A stretch of 64,000 nt of DNA. Source: Carboxylicivirga mesophila. Lineage in GTDB: Bacteria; Bacteroidota; Bacteroidia; Bacteroidales; Marinilabiliaceae. Below, piece by piece: positions 43,470 to 52,734 of the stretch. The notes below the pieces were generated by a model that was given only the letters and a program-made list of their open reading frames with translations, ran no database searches and was not told the DNA's origin. Numbering within the stretch: position 1 is the first letter of the stretch; each line of letters starts with the position of its first letter. The DNA is taken from positions 1 through 64,000 of the forward strand of contig NZ_JAGUCN010000027.1 of the NCBI RefSeq assembly GCF_018271975.1. The letters are read 5' to 3'. The translations under genes were made by a program, and so were the position numbers.

Positions 43470-44396
43470 ATGAAAGTGATGACAAAATCAGTTATTTTAA
43501 AAGAAGCAAAGAGCTATGCCATTATAACCCTGGGCCTGATGGTAAGTGCCATTGGCTGGACCGGGTTTATTATCCCATCCGATATTGTTGGTGGTGGTGT
43601 AATGGGGTTATCCTCATTATTGTATTTCATTTTTGATTTGCCTGTTGGTCCTACCAACCTGGTGCTCAACGGTGTTCTTATCCTTTTATCGATGAGGATT
43701 CTGGGTAAAGGTTTTGGTATTAAAACCATCTACTCGCTGGTAACCCTGTCGGTTTTTATCACCGTGTTTCCCTATTTTATAACCGAACCCATTGTAACCG
43801 ATCGTTTTATGGCGGCAATTATTGGTGGTGGTTTAGTGGGGGCCAGCATCGGCATCTTGTTTGTGCAGGGTGGTAGCACCGGGGGCACCGAGATCATTGC
43901 CATGATGATTAATAAAAACCATAACATCAGCCCGGGCCGCATTATGGTATTCTGCGATATCTTCATCATCAGCTCTTCATTTATTGTATTTGAATCGCTG
44001 GAAACTATGGTGTTTGGTTTTGTAGTAGTTGGCCTGATGTCCTACATTGCAGATATGTTACTGACAGGCTCGCGTCAGTCGGTACAGATATTAATCATCT
44101 CGCAAAAACCAAAGGAAATAGCCGATAAGCTATCGTCACAAATCAACCGTGGCCTCAGCTTTTTAAAAGGGCGTGGCTATTACTATGCCGGCGATCGCGA
44201 ATTCATCATCACCATCGTTAAAAAGTCGGAATCACACATGGTGTTTCAAATCATTAAAGAAACCGATCCCGATGCGTTTATATCGGTGGCCAATGTGATG
44301 GCGGTTTACGGCGCTGGTTTTGATCAGTATAAGCCACCTTTGAACAGCAAAAAGAGTGCTAAGCCAAAGAATACTGAAGTCCGGCCAGTTGAGTAA
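43470..44396 (+). CDS. YitT family membrane protein (DUF2179)
   Basis: A 308-residue protein with five to six transmembrane segments (GFIIPSDIVGGGVMGLSSLL, FVQGGSTGGTEIIAMMI) followed by a soluble DUF2179 domain (about 205-290: QILIISQKPKEIADKLSSQI, GRGYYYAGDREFIITIV). The family is widespread and functionally uncharacterised. The 3' end overlaps the convergent pseudouridine synthase by 38 bp. Confidence 0.9.
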   Translation: MKVMTKSVILKEAKSYAIITLGLMVSAIGWTGFIIPSDIVGGGVMGLSSLLYFIFDLPVGPTNLVLNGVLILLSMRILGKGFGIKTIYSLVTLSVFITVFPYFITEPIVTDRFMAAIIGGGLVGASIGILFVQGGSTGGTEIIAMMINKNHNISPGRIMVFCDIFIISSSFIVFESLETMVFGFVVVGLMSYIADMLLTGSRQSVQILIISQKPKEIADKLSSQINRGLSFLKGRGYYYAGDREFIITIVKKSESHMVFQIIKETDPDAFISVANVMAVYGAGFDQYKPPLNSKKSAKPKNTEVRPVE

Positions 44397-45066
44397 GCAC
44401 CCTATCAAAAGCCTCAGGCACAATTGCTTCGAGGCTTATTTTTTGGCCGTTTTGCGGATGTTGAAACTCCAGTGAAGCCGCGTGTAATAAGAGGCGCTTT
44501 ACACCTGTCACCTCGGTCATAATTTTATTGAGGGTCCAGTCGCCATGCTGTGTATCGCCCAATATATCTGTTCTATTCATGGCAAAATGCTGCCGCAACT
44601 GGTGCCACCGACCTGTTTGAGGCATGGCTCTTACCAGGCTGACAGGCACATTCACCTCCTGCTTGTAGCAAATACCTGTTTCTACAGTTGAAAGGGTTTT
44701 ATAGGCTGTTTCCGCAGCTTGTCGCTTCTTCTTTTTCTTAATCAATACAGGGGAATCAAACACTCCCTCACCAGGTAAACCTTTACTCACCAGTAAGTAG
44801 GTCTTTTTCACTTCTCGCTGCTCAAACTGATGACTAAGAATGGCGGCTATTTCTCTTGACAATGCCAAAACAATCACACCGGATGTTTTAGCATCCAGCC
44901 GATGCACCGGGAAAACCGCTTTGCCGGTTAATTGGCCTACTTCCTTGGTCAGATAAGCTGCATCAGCCGGCATAAAATCATTTTTATGAACAGGCAAGTC
45001 AACGGGTTTATTAACCGCGATTATCGCCTCATCCTGGTAGATAATGTCATTTGGTGTTATAAGCAT
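44359..45066 (-). CDS. RluA-family pseudouridine synthase (TruC-like)
   Basis: A 235-residue tRNA or rRNA pseudouridine synthase. The catalytic motif is HRLDAKTSGVIV (the aspartate is the nucleophile), with KKTYLLV and TGRWHQLRQHFA, where the last fits the TruC consensus. It lacks an S4 domain, consistent with TruC (tRNA U65). The substrate is inferred from similarity. It overlaps YitT. Confidence 0.87.
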   Translation of the reverse strand: MLITPNDIIYQDEAIIAVNKPVDLPVHKNDFMPADAAYLTKEVGQLTGKAVFPVHRLDAKTSGVIVLALSREIAAILSHQFEQREVKKTYLLVSKGLPGEGVFDSPVLIKKKKKRQAAETAYKTLSTVETGICYKQEVNVPVSLVRAMPQTGRWHQLRQHFAMNRTDILGDTQHGDWTLNKIMTEVTGVKRLLLHAASLEFQHPQNGQKISLEAIVPEAFDRVLTQLAGLQYSLA

Positions 45067-45220
45067 GGAGCAAAGATAGCTTTATTCTAACGATAAAGAG
45101 CTTTGTGCGTTTAGCTAATGACAATCAGCCATCAGGTTCATACATCCCTTGCAAAGTTTGCCGAGTGCTTAAATACCTTCATTAATGTACCAACCAGATA
45201 CCTTAGTCAGCAGCACCACC

Positions 45221-45247
45221 AACCACTGACTACTGACTACTGACCAA
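45221..45247. repeat. ACTGACTACTGAC low-complexity run
   Basis: Short repetitions of ACTGACT upstream of the EamA promoter, in the same vocabulary as 1378-1449 and 63899-63930. Confidence 0.65.
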
Positions 45248-45270
45248 CAAACTATATCAAAAATACTTAC

Positions 45271-45278
45271 TACTTTTG
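45271..45278 (+). promoter_or_regulatory. Putative -7 box of the EamA transporter gene
   Basis: TACTTTTG matches TAnnTTTG and ends 21 bp before the ATG at 45299. It overlaps an in-frame GTG (45278), which is therefore not the start. Confidence 0.5.
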
Positions 45279-45298
45279 TGCGCCATAATTACCAACTG

Positions 45299-46195
45299 AT
45301 GCAAAAAGAAATAGTTAAAAATACCCTATTGGCCATTATCGCCTGCTTACTATGGTCAACTGCCTTTGTAGGCATTAAGATAGGTCTCAAATACACAACG
45401 CCATTGCAGTTTGCAGGGTTACGTTTTTTCATTTCGGGGCTATTATTACTACCCCTTGTGCCATCATTTTCCAAACTGATAAGTGCCATCAGGCAAAATC
45501 TCTGGCTAATTCTGAAAGTTTCAGCCTTTCAGACGTTTATTCTTTATGCCCTCTTTTATTGGGGAGTTGATATGATTGATGGGGCGCTGGCAGCCATTAT
45601 CATTGGTTCGCAACCCTTATTTGCTGCCCTTACTGCTCATGTGATGATGCAAAATGATAAAATGAGCCTTCGTAAATTGCTTATTATTTCATCAGGTATT
45701 GGCGGCATTGTATTAATAGCTTTGCCAAAAGGCATTAACGGCCCCAATGAATGGACAGAGCTACTGGGCATGGCCTTGCTGGTATTAGCCAACATCGCCT
45801 CTGGCATTGGTAATGTGGTAGTCAGTAAAAACCGTCAAAGCATATCCCCTGTGGTATTAAATGCTTCTCAGATGATATTTGGCGGCTTACTTTTGTTTGT
45901 AGCATCGCTGTTCACTGAACCGTTTTCCGGCTTTGTTTTTCCAGGCGAATATTATGCAGCCTTGGGCTGGCTGAGCTTTTTATCAGCTACTGCCTTCTCC
46001 ATATGGTTTTTCCTGCTGCAAAAGCCCAATATTAAGGTGTCTGATTTGAATATCTTCAAGTTCATCATCCCGGTATTTGGTGCTACCCTCAGCTGGCTGA
46101 TTTTGCCAGACGAATCACCCGATATTATCTCCATCGCAGGTATGTTGATTATTGGCGCTTCAGTGGTACTATATAGCCTGACTGCTAAAAGTTAA
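45299..46195 (+). CDS. EamA/DMT-family transporter
   Basis: A 298-residue inner-membrane protein with about ten hydrophobic segments forming two EamA repeats (ACLLWSTAFVGIKIGLKY in the first; AYLSLSA-like FLSATAFSIWFFLL in the second). The substrate is a small metabolite of unknown identity. The ATG at 45299 follows a -7 box. It ends inside the convergent LpxR-like gene (11-bp overlap). Confidence 0.9.
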   Translation: MQKEIVKNTLLAIIACLLWSTAFVGIKIGLKYTTPLQFAGLRFFISGLLLLPLVPSFSKLISAIRQNLWLILKVSAFQTFILYALFYWGVDMIDGALAAIIIGSQPLFAALTAHVMMQNDKMSLRKLLIISSGIGGIVLIALPKGINGPNEWTELLGMALLVLANIASGIGNVVVSKNRQSISPVVLNASQMIFGGLLLFVASLFTEPFSGFVFPGEYYAALGWLSFLSATAFSIWFFLLQKPNIKVSDLNIFKFIIPVFGATLSWLILPDESPDIISIAGMLIIGASVVLYSLTAKS

Positions 46196-47162
46196 GAAAC
46201 AGCTTGGTGCTGGTGTACCAATGGTGAGAACCTGATTTAAATTCTTTTGACTGTAGATAAACATCAAAACTAAGCCCAAAAGACCTGAAATGGGCGCCGA
46301 TACCTGAGCGCCAGGTACCAATTAATTTACTCATTTCGTCAAATTCGATGTAATGTATCTTCGGATTTCGGTGCCAGCCTCCCATCATTGTACCGTTGTA
46401 AGCAACGGCCGTTATATTTGGCTCTGTTTCAAAGAATAACTGCCACTGACTACCGCTATTGAGCAAGGGCAAACCCAGACTCTCGTAATAGTCATCCATC
46501 TTACCTAGTCTGAAAAGTGCTCCAACTGAAGCATCGTCGTGCAAAGTACCAATGCGGGCTTTACCCAATGCATACAAGCCCAGTCCCCGAGATTGATACA
46601 CTTCTTTATATACCTTCAGGTTGTAATTAACAATCGGCCAGTTGTATTGCTGATACTGCCACCCGTTGGGCAGCTGGTTCTCAGTTAAGTCATGATACTT
46701 ATACTGCACCTGCCCGGCTCCCGAAGCAGGCCCCATCACACCTAAATCCAGCTCACTATGGTACATCCATCCACTATTCCTGTTAACAGCCCTCGAATGA
46801 GATGTCAGTACTAATACGCCGGCATAAGGCCTGTCGGCATATTGTATCTCATCACTCTTTATATCCTTTGGGGTGTATGTTCTCTGAAAAATGGAAATCC
46901 CATTAATGACCTCCACATATCCTTTAGGCTTCAGCAGGATAAGATTGACAGGATTTCGATCGAATAAAGGATGGTAGGATGTAAATGACATGCCCTGGGT
47001 ATAATAATAATCGGTCATCATAAACACATCATTATCCCACTGCAGCTGGTAGAATTTACTGCTTAATGGCTGCTGTGCGCTTAGTCCCCAGGTTGCCATA
47101 AACACCAACAATACGCCACAAATAATATGTTTTAACCTATACACAATTATTTTTAGCACCAT
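46185..47162 (-). CDS. LpxR-like lipid A deacylase (outer membrane)
   Basis: About 325 residues with a signal peptide (VLLVFMATWGLSAQQ). The mature start WDNDVFMMTDYYYTQGMSFT and later DRPYAGVLVL with DLGVMGPASGAGQVQ match the LpxR family of outer-membrane 3'-acyloxyacyl deacylases, whose barrel removes the secondary and primary acyl chain at lipid A position 3'. Conserved Asn/Asp and the glycine-rich GPASG are seen; the catalytic histidine was not pinned down. Next to a PagL-like gene (divergent). Confidence 0.8.
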   Translation of the reverse strand: MVLKIIVYRLKHIICGVLLVFMATWGLSAQQPLSSKFYQLQWDNDVFMMTDYYYTQGMSFTSYHPLFDRNPVNLILLKPKGYVEVINGISIFQRTYTPKDIKSDEIQYADRPYAGVLVLTSHSRAVNRNSGWMYHSELDLGVMGPASGAGQVQYKYHDLTENQLPNGWQYQQYNWPIVNYNLKVYKEVYQSRGLGLYALGKARIGTLHDDASVGALFRLGKMDDYYESLGLPLLNSGSQWQLFFETEPNITAVAYNGTMMGGWHRNPKIHYIEFDEMSKLIGTWRSGIGAHFRSFGLSFDVYLQSKEFKSGSHHWYTSTKLFLNF

Positions 47163-47257
47163 GCACAACAAATTCAGTTCCAGAATGTATTAACAAATGC
47201 TAAATAATATTATTAACTTATCGCTCACAAACATTCAGTTAACCAGTTCAAAAGAAC

Positions 47258-47265
47258 TATTTTTG
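47258..47265 (+). promoter_or_regulatory. Putative -7 box of the PagL-like gene
   Basis: TATTTTTG matches TAnnTTTG, 51 bp before the ATG at 47317; the -33 position is poor. Confidence 0.35.
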
Positions 47266-47316
47266 GATCATAATTGCTATTAATCAATATCGCAGCATTT
47301 CAATAATTACTAACAT

Positions 47317-48531
47317 ATGAGAACTATCGCACTAACCATCCTAATGACTATCTGCCTTCAGCTAAGTGCGCAGGAAGTACAACAAAATGATTCATTAGCA
47401 TCAAAAAAGAAACCCAAACGCTACAATGCGCTTTCCATGCGCTACCATGCCGGCCGGGTGCTTCAGACCAACGACTTTTTAAAGGGAGAGAATGAGTCAA
47501 ACCAGGTGATTGATTATTACCAGGCGCTGAGTATTGCCTATAGCGTGCAGACGGATGGCAGTAAAGAATGGCATCACATCTTTAATTTCCCATACTATGG
47601 CGTGGGCTTCTACAATGCCAACTTTTTTAATGTGGATGAATTGGGAACACCTACTGCCCTATACGGTTTCATGGGCTTTCCGTTTAAAAGGAAGGAAAGA
47701 AGCATGTGGGGGTATGAACTGGGCTTTGGACTAACCTACAACTGGGAACCATATAACAAGTACGACAATCCTTTTAATGTTGCTATTGGTTCCTATCGTA
47801 CGGTTTATATCGATGCCAACCTATTTTACGAGTATTACTTGAGCTCACGCTGGGCTGTTCGTGGCTCATTCGGATTCACCCACTTTTCAAATGGCGGAAC
47901 TAAGAAACCGAACAGCGGCATCAATCTTCTGTCGCCAGCCATTGAAGTAAGCTATAGCTTTAAGGACAGGCCCTTGCTGATTAAACAACCACAACCAGCC
48001 TATGGACAGCATTATGAGGTGGCTATTCAGCTTGGTTCAGGCTCCAGCAACGTGTTATACGATAACCGAAACGAACCAAGCAACCCTGGTGACTCAAAAG
48101 GTACAGCAGACGTTATGCACTCTTACTTAAACTTATCGGCGGCCGTTTTAAAGCAAACCACCTGGAAAAATAAATTTGGTGCAGGTATTGATTTAACCTA
48201 CGATGAGAAGGCTAACGTTGTTGTAACCAACCCAGAGGATGGCAGTGAAGAACCCATTGTTGAGTTTGCAGACAAATTCTCCGACAAACTGATGCTTGGT
48301 GTGTATGGCACCTATGAGTTTACTATCGATCGTCTTTCGGTAGCATCCTATCTGGGTGTATTAGCATTGCGCAAAAAAGACAACAACTCCAACCCTTATC
48401 TTTATCAGAAGTTTGGATTGAAATACCATTTTAAGAACGACTTGTACCTGGGACTTTTAGTGAGGACCCATAACTTTTCGGTGGCCGAAGTCATTGAATG
48501 GAATATTGGCTACCGCATAAAGTGGCATTAA
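47317..48531 (+). CDS. PagL-like acyloxyacyl hydrolase (lipid A 3-O-deacylase)
   Basis: A 404-residue exported protein (signal peptide ends LQLSAQ). A central region (about 40-220) shows features of PagL-type barrels: WHHIFNFPYYGVGFYNA and FTHFSNGGTKKPNSGINLL, where H189 and S191 sit where PagL has its catalytic His-Ser. A C-terminal barrel continuation, to HNFSVAEVIEWNIGYRIKW, makes it twice the length of Pseudomonas PagL. It probably removes the 3-O acyl chain from lipid A, by family. Divergent from the LpxR-like gene. Confidence 0.8.
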   Translation: MRTIALTILMTICLQLSAQEVQQNDSLASKKKPKRYNALSMRYHAGRVLQTNDFLKGENESNQVIDYYQALSIAYSVQTDGSKEWHHIFNFPYYGVGFYNANFFNVDELGTPTALYGFMGFPFKRKERSMWGYELGFGLTYNWEPYNKYDNPFNVAIGSYRTVYIDANLFYEYYLSSRWAVRGSFGFTHFSNGGTKKPNSGINLLSPAIEVSYSFKDRPLLIKQPQPAYGQHYEVAIQLGSGSSNVLYDNRNEPSNPGDSKGTADVMHSYLNLSAAVLKQTTWKNKFGAGIDLTYDEKANVVVTNPEDGSEEPIVEFADKFSDKLMLGVYGTYEFTIDRLSVASYLGVLALRKKDNNSNPYLYQKFGLKYHFKNDLYLGLLVRTHNFSVAEVIEWNIGYRIKWH

Positions 48532-48580
48532 TATTGTTTGCAAACCTATACATCCTGGTAATTAATTTAAAGAAACAGCT

Positions 48581-49147
48581 ATGAGAAAACTAGTCTTAAT
48601 AACTTTAGTTCTTGGCCTTTCACTGTCTGTATTTGGACAGGAAAATGAAAGCAAGGAGCTCACTCGTAAGGAACGTCGGGAAATTAAAAAGCAAGAGCAG
48701 AAAGAGCAATCAGAAGCGATGGCTAAATTACTTGCTGCTGCCATTGATGAACAAATGTGGGTATTAGAAGCCAACACGCTGGCCGGTAAACGAGGTGCAT
48801 CGGTTGTTGTCAACAGCACCCTCAATTTTATTGCGGTTGAAGGCGATGAAGCCTTTGTGCAGCTGGGTTCCAATACAGGCATGGGACAAAATGGTGTTGG
48901 AGGCGTTTCAGTAAGGGGTAATGTTAACAAGTATGAAGTGAAGAAAAATGAGAAAAAGGGTACTTATTTCATCACTCTTTATATTTCTTCAGCTTTAGGT
49001 TCATTTGACATTCGGCTCGACTGTAACTCAGATGGCCAAATAGCCAATGCATCGGTTCAAGGTAATACAGCCAAACGCATTCAGTACCGGGGCATACTTG
49101 TGCCAATGTCCGAATCATCGGTATACAAAGGAACTCCAATAATTTAA
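48581..49147 (+). CDS. DUF4251 domain exported protein
   Basis: A 188-residue protein: signal peptide (VLGLSLSVFG, Q21), a charged linker (ELTRKERREIKKQEQKEQ) and a DUF4251 beta-rich domain (about 60-180, TLNFIAVEGDEAFVQLGSN, GSFDIRLDCNSDG). The family is restricted to Bacteroidota as far as I know and has no known function. It lies 49 bp after the PagL-like gene, ending in a strong terminator, so they may form an operon. Confidence 0.83.
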   Translation: MRKLVLITLVLGLSLSVFGQENESKELTRKERREIKKQEQKEQSEAMAKLLAAAIDEQMWVLEANTLAGKRGASVVVNSTLNFIAVEGDEAFVQLGSNTGMGQNGVGGVSVRGNVNKYEVKKNEKKGTYFITLYISSALGSFDIRLDCNSDGQIANASVQGNTAKRIQYRGILVPMSESSVYKGTPII

Positions 49148-49175
49148 TGAGGCATCACAAGTAACAATGAATAAT

Positions 49176-49202
49176 AAGCCAGGTTAATGCCTGGCTTTTT
49201 TT
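49176..49202 (+). terminator. Terminator of the PagL-like/DUF4251 unit
   Basis: AAGCCAGG and CCTGGCTT pair perfectly around TTAATG and run into a T tract. Confidence 0.9.
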
Positions 49203-49213
49203 CACTAGTACTT

Positions 49214-52200
49214 TCAACTCTTGGTTTTCAGCATATTGGATTCATGCTGTTGGGGGATATAAAAGTAGAACGTAGTGCCTTCATTCAGATCGGATTTGAG
49301 CCACACCTTACCTCCTAGCATTTCAACCAGTTGCCTTACAATACTAAGTCCAAGGCCTATGCCTCCATGTATATCCTTACCGTTCTGCACTTTTTGGAAA
49401 GGAGAGAAAATCTCCTCATGCTGCTCCTTCGAAATACCAATACCGCTGTCTTCAACTGCAAACAGCACAATCTGTTCAGGAACTAAGGCCCGATCAATTG
49501 AGCCGTTTAATAAGGCCAGTGCCTGTTCTCCTGTTCTTACCTTAAACTTCACGTGCCCTTGCGTCGTAAATTTAATGGCATTATTTAGCAGGTTGATAAT
49601 TACCTGTTTTAAGCGTTCCCCATCTGTATGCACCATCAATTCGCTTTCCTCAACACTGATGTCCAATAAATAGCTCACTCCTTCACTAACGTTTAGTTCA
49701 AGCGACTTATAGGCTTCTTTGCAAATTGAATAGATATCCACCCATTTTTTAACCAGCAATATCTGTCCGGTTTCAATCCTGGATATATCGATGATATCGT
49801 TGATGAGCACCAATAAACTATCACTACTCTTTTGCACCACATTAGCAAATTCCTTTCGCTCTGATTCGTTATAAACATCACTGGCCAGTAAGGTTGAAAA
49901 GCCAATAATCGAATTCATTGGGGTGCGTATCTCATGCGACAGATTTGCCAAAAAAGCTGTCTTCAAGCGGTCAGCTTCTTCTGCTTTCTGCTTGGCCGAC
50001 TCTAAATCCGTTGTACGCTCATTCACTAAATCTTCGAGGTAGTAACGGTGCCGTTCCAGTTCCTTCTTTTGATTCAAAATCTCTTCCCGACTTTCTTCCA
50101 AATCATGATTCACCTGTTGCAACTGCTGCGTACGCTCAAGCACTTTGGCTTCCAACCGTTTTCTCTGACTCGTCAGATACCTGATCCTTGTTATATACAT
50201 CAAGTATATAGCTATAGCAGCCAATAATACCACCAAGCCCTTGAACAGTCGGCTATTAATAAAGGTAGGCTTAACAATAAGCACCATGCTATCGCCTTCA
50301 TTATTCCACACCTGATCATTGTTTGAGCCTTTTACCCTCAAAACATATTTTCCTTCAGGAATTGACAGGTAAGTTTTAGAATTAAAAGACATTAAGGTAT
50401 CCCAGGTTGTTTCATAGCCTTCGAGTTGCCAGGCAACCATATTACGGTATGAATTCTGGTAGTTGAAAACTGTTGCATAAAATGATATTGGCTTATGCCC
50501 GGTACGAATCGTTAGGGTATCCTCCCCAAAATACTCCCAATTGGTATATACCTGACCACCAATCACCTCACGATCGTCATAAACCGAGTAGGAGCCCAAA
50601 TCAACCTCAGGAATGGATGTATTATACCTGAACGTATTGGGATTATATTCGACAAAGCCGCCGAAACCTCCCATCAATATTGTACCATCTTTCCCCTGAA
50701 AATGGGACGTCTGGTTAAATTCGCGACACATTATTCCATCATACTTGCCGAAGCTGAGCAGGCTTTTATCCTCACAATTGTATCGAATAATCTGAGAATT
50801 ATTATTCATCCACAAATAACCTTGTGCATCTTCATGTATCGAATAAATGTTTGTTGTGAGCAGTTCGCTATCCAGTACCTGACTAAACTCTTGCTTAAGT
50901 GTATTAAAACTTAGCAAGCCCATACCATAGGTAGCCAAAAAGATGGTGCTATCATTTTGCACATGCAAATCCATGATGGCATTCATCCTGACATTACCTT
51001 GCTGATTAACAATGGTCGACGAAAAGCGCTTAAAGGACTTATCTACTGGATTGAAAGAAATGAGTGTGCCATCCTTATTCCCAATCCACAGTATACCTTT
51101 TGTATCAAAGCAAGCGGTGGTTGTCCGCAATCCGTTTTGCTCTCCATAATCAGGAAATGGATAAACAGTGTATTTACCACTCTTTTTCAAATGAATAACC
51201 CCTCCGAAAGAAACCAGCCAAAGCGCATTATTACCTGGTATTACAGCATATATAACATTGAGTTGTTTATGATCGCTTCCTTCTTTTTGAAATAATAAGC
51301 GTTTATAGGTATTCTTATTCAAGTCCACTTTTAGCAAGCCCTCATAAGTACCCAACCACATATTTTGATACTTATCTTCATAGCCACAATTAACTGTATC
51401 TTTATTAACACCGTGCGAGTTGACCAAATCAAAAACTTTCGAATCAGCCTCTCCTTCCTTAATCAACAACTCTGTATGGGTCCACCACCAATAACGTTTT
51501 TTAGAGTCTTTAAACAGGAAAAACACATTATCCGTCATACGCCCTTTCTGAGAGCTAGTTTGTATATGCCTGAACCTTAACTTATCTTCACTATACTCCG
51601 AAAAACCATCCTTTGTTCCTACCCACAGCACCTTATGCCTTGGTGAATAGCACAAAGAAGTAACCCAATTATTTACCAGGGCATTGTCTCTATCAATGGC
51701 CTTATGCCAGTTGAGCAACTTACCATCACCATTCAATTGAAGCAATCCATCGCCATAGGTGCCCACCCATATATTCCCATGCCCATCTACCAGGTGCCTG
51801 GTGAGCATTTCATTTTCCGGCAACTTTTCATGAATAACAGTTGTAGCATGCTTTCTAATATCATACTTAACCAGCATGGAGCTTGAACAAGCCAACAACG
51901 ATGTGTCATCTAAGAAGCTTATGGAGTTAACGTGTTTACCTCCTTTATATGAGGTGAGTTTCCTCAGGTGATGGTTTTGCTCATCCAGCCCTTCAAGCGG
52001 ATAATAGAAGATTCCACTATGGGTGGCAACATATAGTATTTCGTTATTATGCTGCAAATCCAATACTTCAAAACTTTGTTGACGATCGGTAAACGTAAAA
52101 TCAATGAACGTGCTGCTATTAAGATTGTAGGCTTGAAGACCATTCTCCTCAGTACCGATAAATAACCAATCATTAAATCGGGATAAAGTCTGAACAGTAC

Positions 52201-52594
52201 CAATTCCGCTTTTATGCTCTTCATCAACCGGACGTTGAATTTGCTCTGCCTTAAAGGTTTTAAGGTTTAACTTATTGACTCCGCCAAAGCGAGTTCCAAT
52301 CCACAGAAAATCCTTATTGGGATCAACGTACAGGGCATTAATAAGATTATCAGAAATAGAAGTTGAATCATCAGGCTGATGCCTGAAACCATCAAAGAAG
52401 TTTCCATCATACAGGTATAATCCTTCTGAAGTACCAATCCAGACATAACCTGTTGAGTCTTGCGCCACACATTCAATGAACGGGTGCTCAAGCCCATGAT
52501 CAACACCATAGTTCTCAAAGGCGAACCCCTGAGCAACCAATCCGTTGAATATCACTACCAGTAAAATTACCCCAAATACAATCCTCTTCAACAC
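49214..52594 (-). CDS. Sensor histidine kinase with two-component-regulator propeller
   Basis: An inner-membrane sensor of 1126 residues. After a signal sequence, repeated YVWIGTSEGLYLYD, FLWIGTRFGG and IWVGTYGDGL blades form two periplasmic Reg_prop propellers, followed by a Y_Y_Y domain (about 715-785), one transmembrane helix (LVVLLAAIAIYLMYI, about 795-812), a coiled coil, HisKA (SHEIRTPMN, H near 887) and HATPase (LLNNAIKF, VEDSGIGIS, GGIGLGLS). It ends after the ATPase, without the receiver and AraC domains found in many HTCS proteins. The ligand is unknown; glycans are common for this class. Confidence 0.92.
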   Translation of the reverse strand: MLKRIVFGVILLVVIFNGLVAQGFAFENYGVDHGLEHPFIECVAQDSTGYVWIGTSEGLYLYDGNFFDGFRHQPDDSTSISDNLINALYVDPNKDFLWIGTRFGGVNKLNLKTFKAEQIQRPVDEEHKSGIGTVQTLSRFNDWLFIGTEENGLQAYNLNSSTFIDFTFTDRQQSFEVLDLQHNNEILYVATHSGIFYYPLEGLDEQNHHLRKLTSYKGGKHVNSISFLDDTSLLACSSSMLVKYDIRKHATTVIHEKLPENEMLTRHLVDGHGNIWVGTYGDGLLQLNGDGKLLNWHKAIDRDNALVNNWVTSLCYSPRHKVLWVGTKDGFSEYSEDKLRFRHIQTSSQKGRMTDNVFFLFKDSKKRYWWWTHTELLIKEGEADSKVFDLVNSHGVNKDTVNCGYEDKYQNMWLGTYEGLLKVDLNKNTYKRLLFQKEGSDHKQLNVIYAVIPGNNALWLVSFGGVIHLKKSGKYTVYPFPDYGEQNGLRTTTACFDTKGILWIGNKDGTLISFNPVDKSFKRFSSTIVNQQGNVRMNAIMDLHVQNDSTIFLATYGMGLLSFNTLKQEFSQVLDSELLTTNIYSIHEDAQGYLWMNNNSQIIRYNCEDKSLLSFGKYDGIMCREFNQTSHFQGKDGTILMGGFGGFVEYNPNTFRYNTSIPEVDLGSYSVYDDREVIGGQVYTNWEYFGEDTLTIRTGHKPISFYATVFNYQNSYRNMVAWQLEGYETTWDTLMSFNSKTYLSIPEGKYVLRVKGSNNDQVWNNEGDSMVLIVKPTFINSRLFKGLVVLLAAIAIYLMYITRIRYLTSQRKRLEAKVLERTQQLQQVNHDLEESREEILNQKKELERHRYYLEDLVNERTTDLESAKQKAEEADRLKTAFLANLSHEIRTPMNSIIGFSTLLASDVYNESERKEFANVVQKSSDSLLVLINDIIDISRIETGQILLVKKWVDIYSICKEAYKSLELNVSEGVSYLLDISVEESELMVHTDGERLKQVIINLLNNAIKFTTQGHVKFKVRTGEQALALLNGSIDRALVPEQIVLFAVEDSGIGISKEQHEEIFSPFQKVQNGKDIHGGIGLGLSIVRQLVEMLGGKVWLKSDLNEGTTFYFYIPQQHESNMLKTKS

Positions 52595-52734
52595 AGTCCT
52601 GTTTACATTGTTCCCGATGTGCTATTTAAGTTTAAACAACCTAATTGCACGATTTTTAACACATGAAGTATAAAACGTAACATCCCTTTAAAAGTTACAT
52701 ATTTTGGACTAAACTTTTGGCCTAACTTTTTAGT

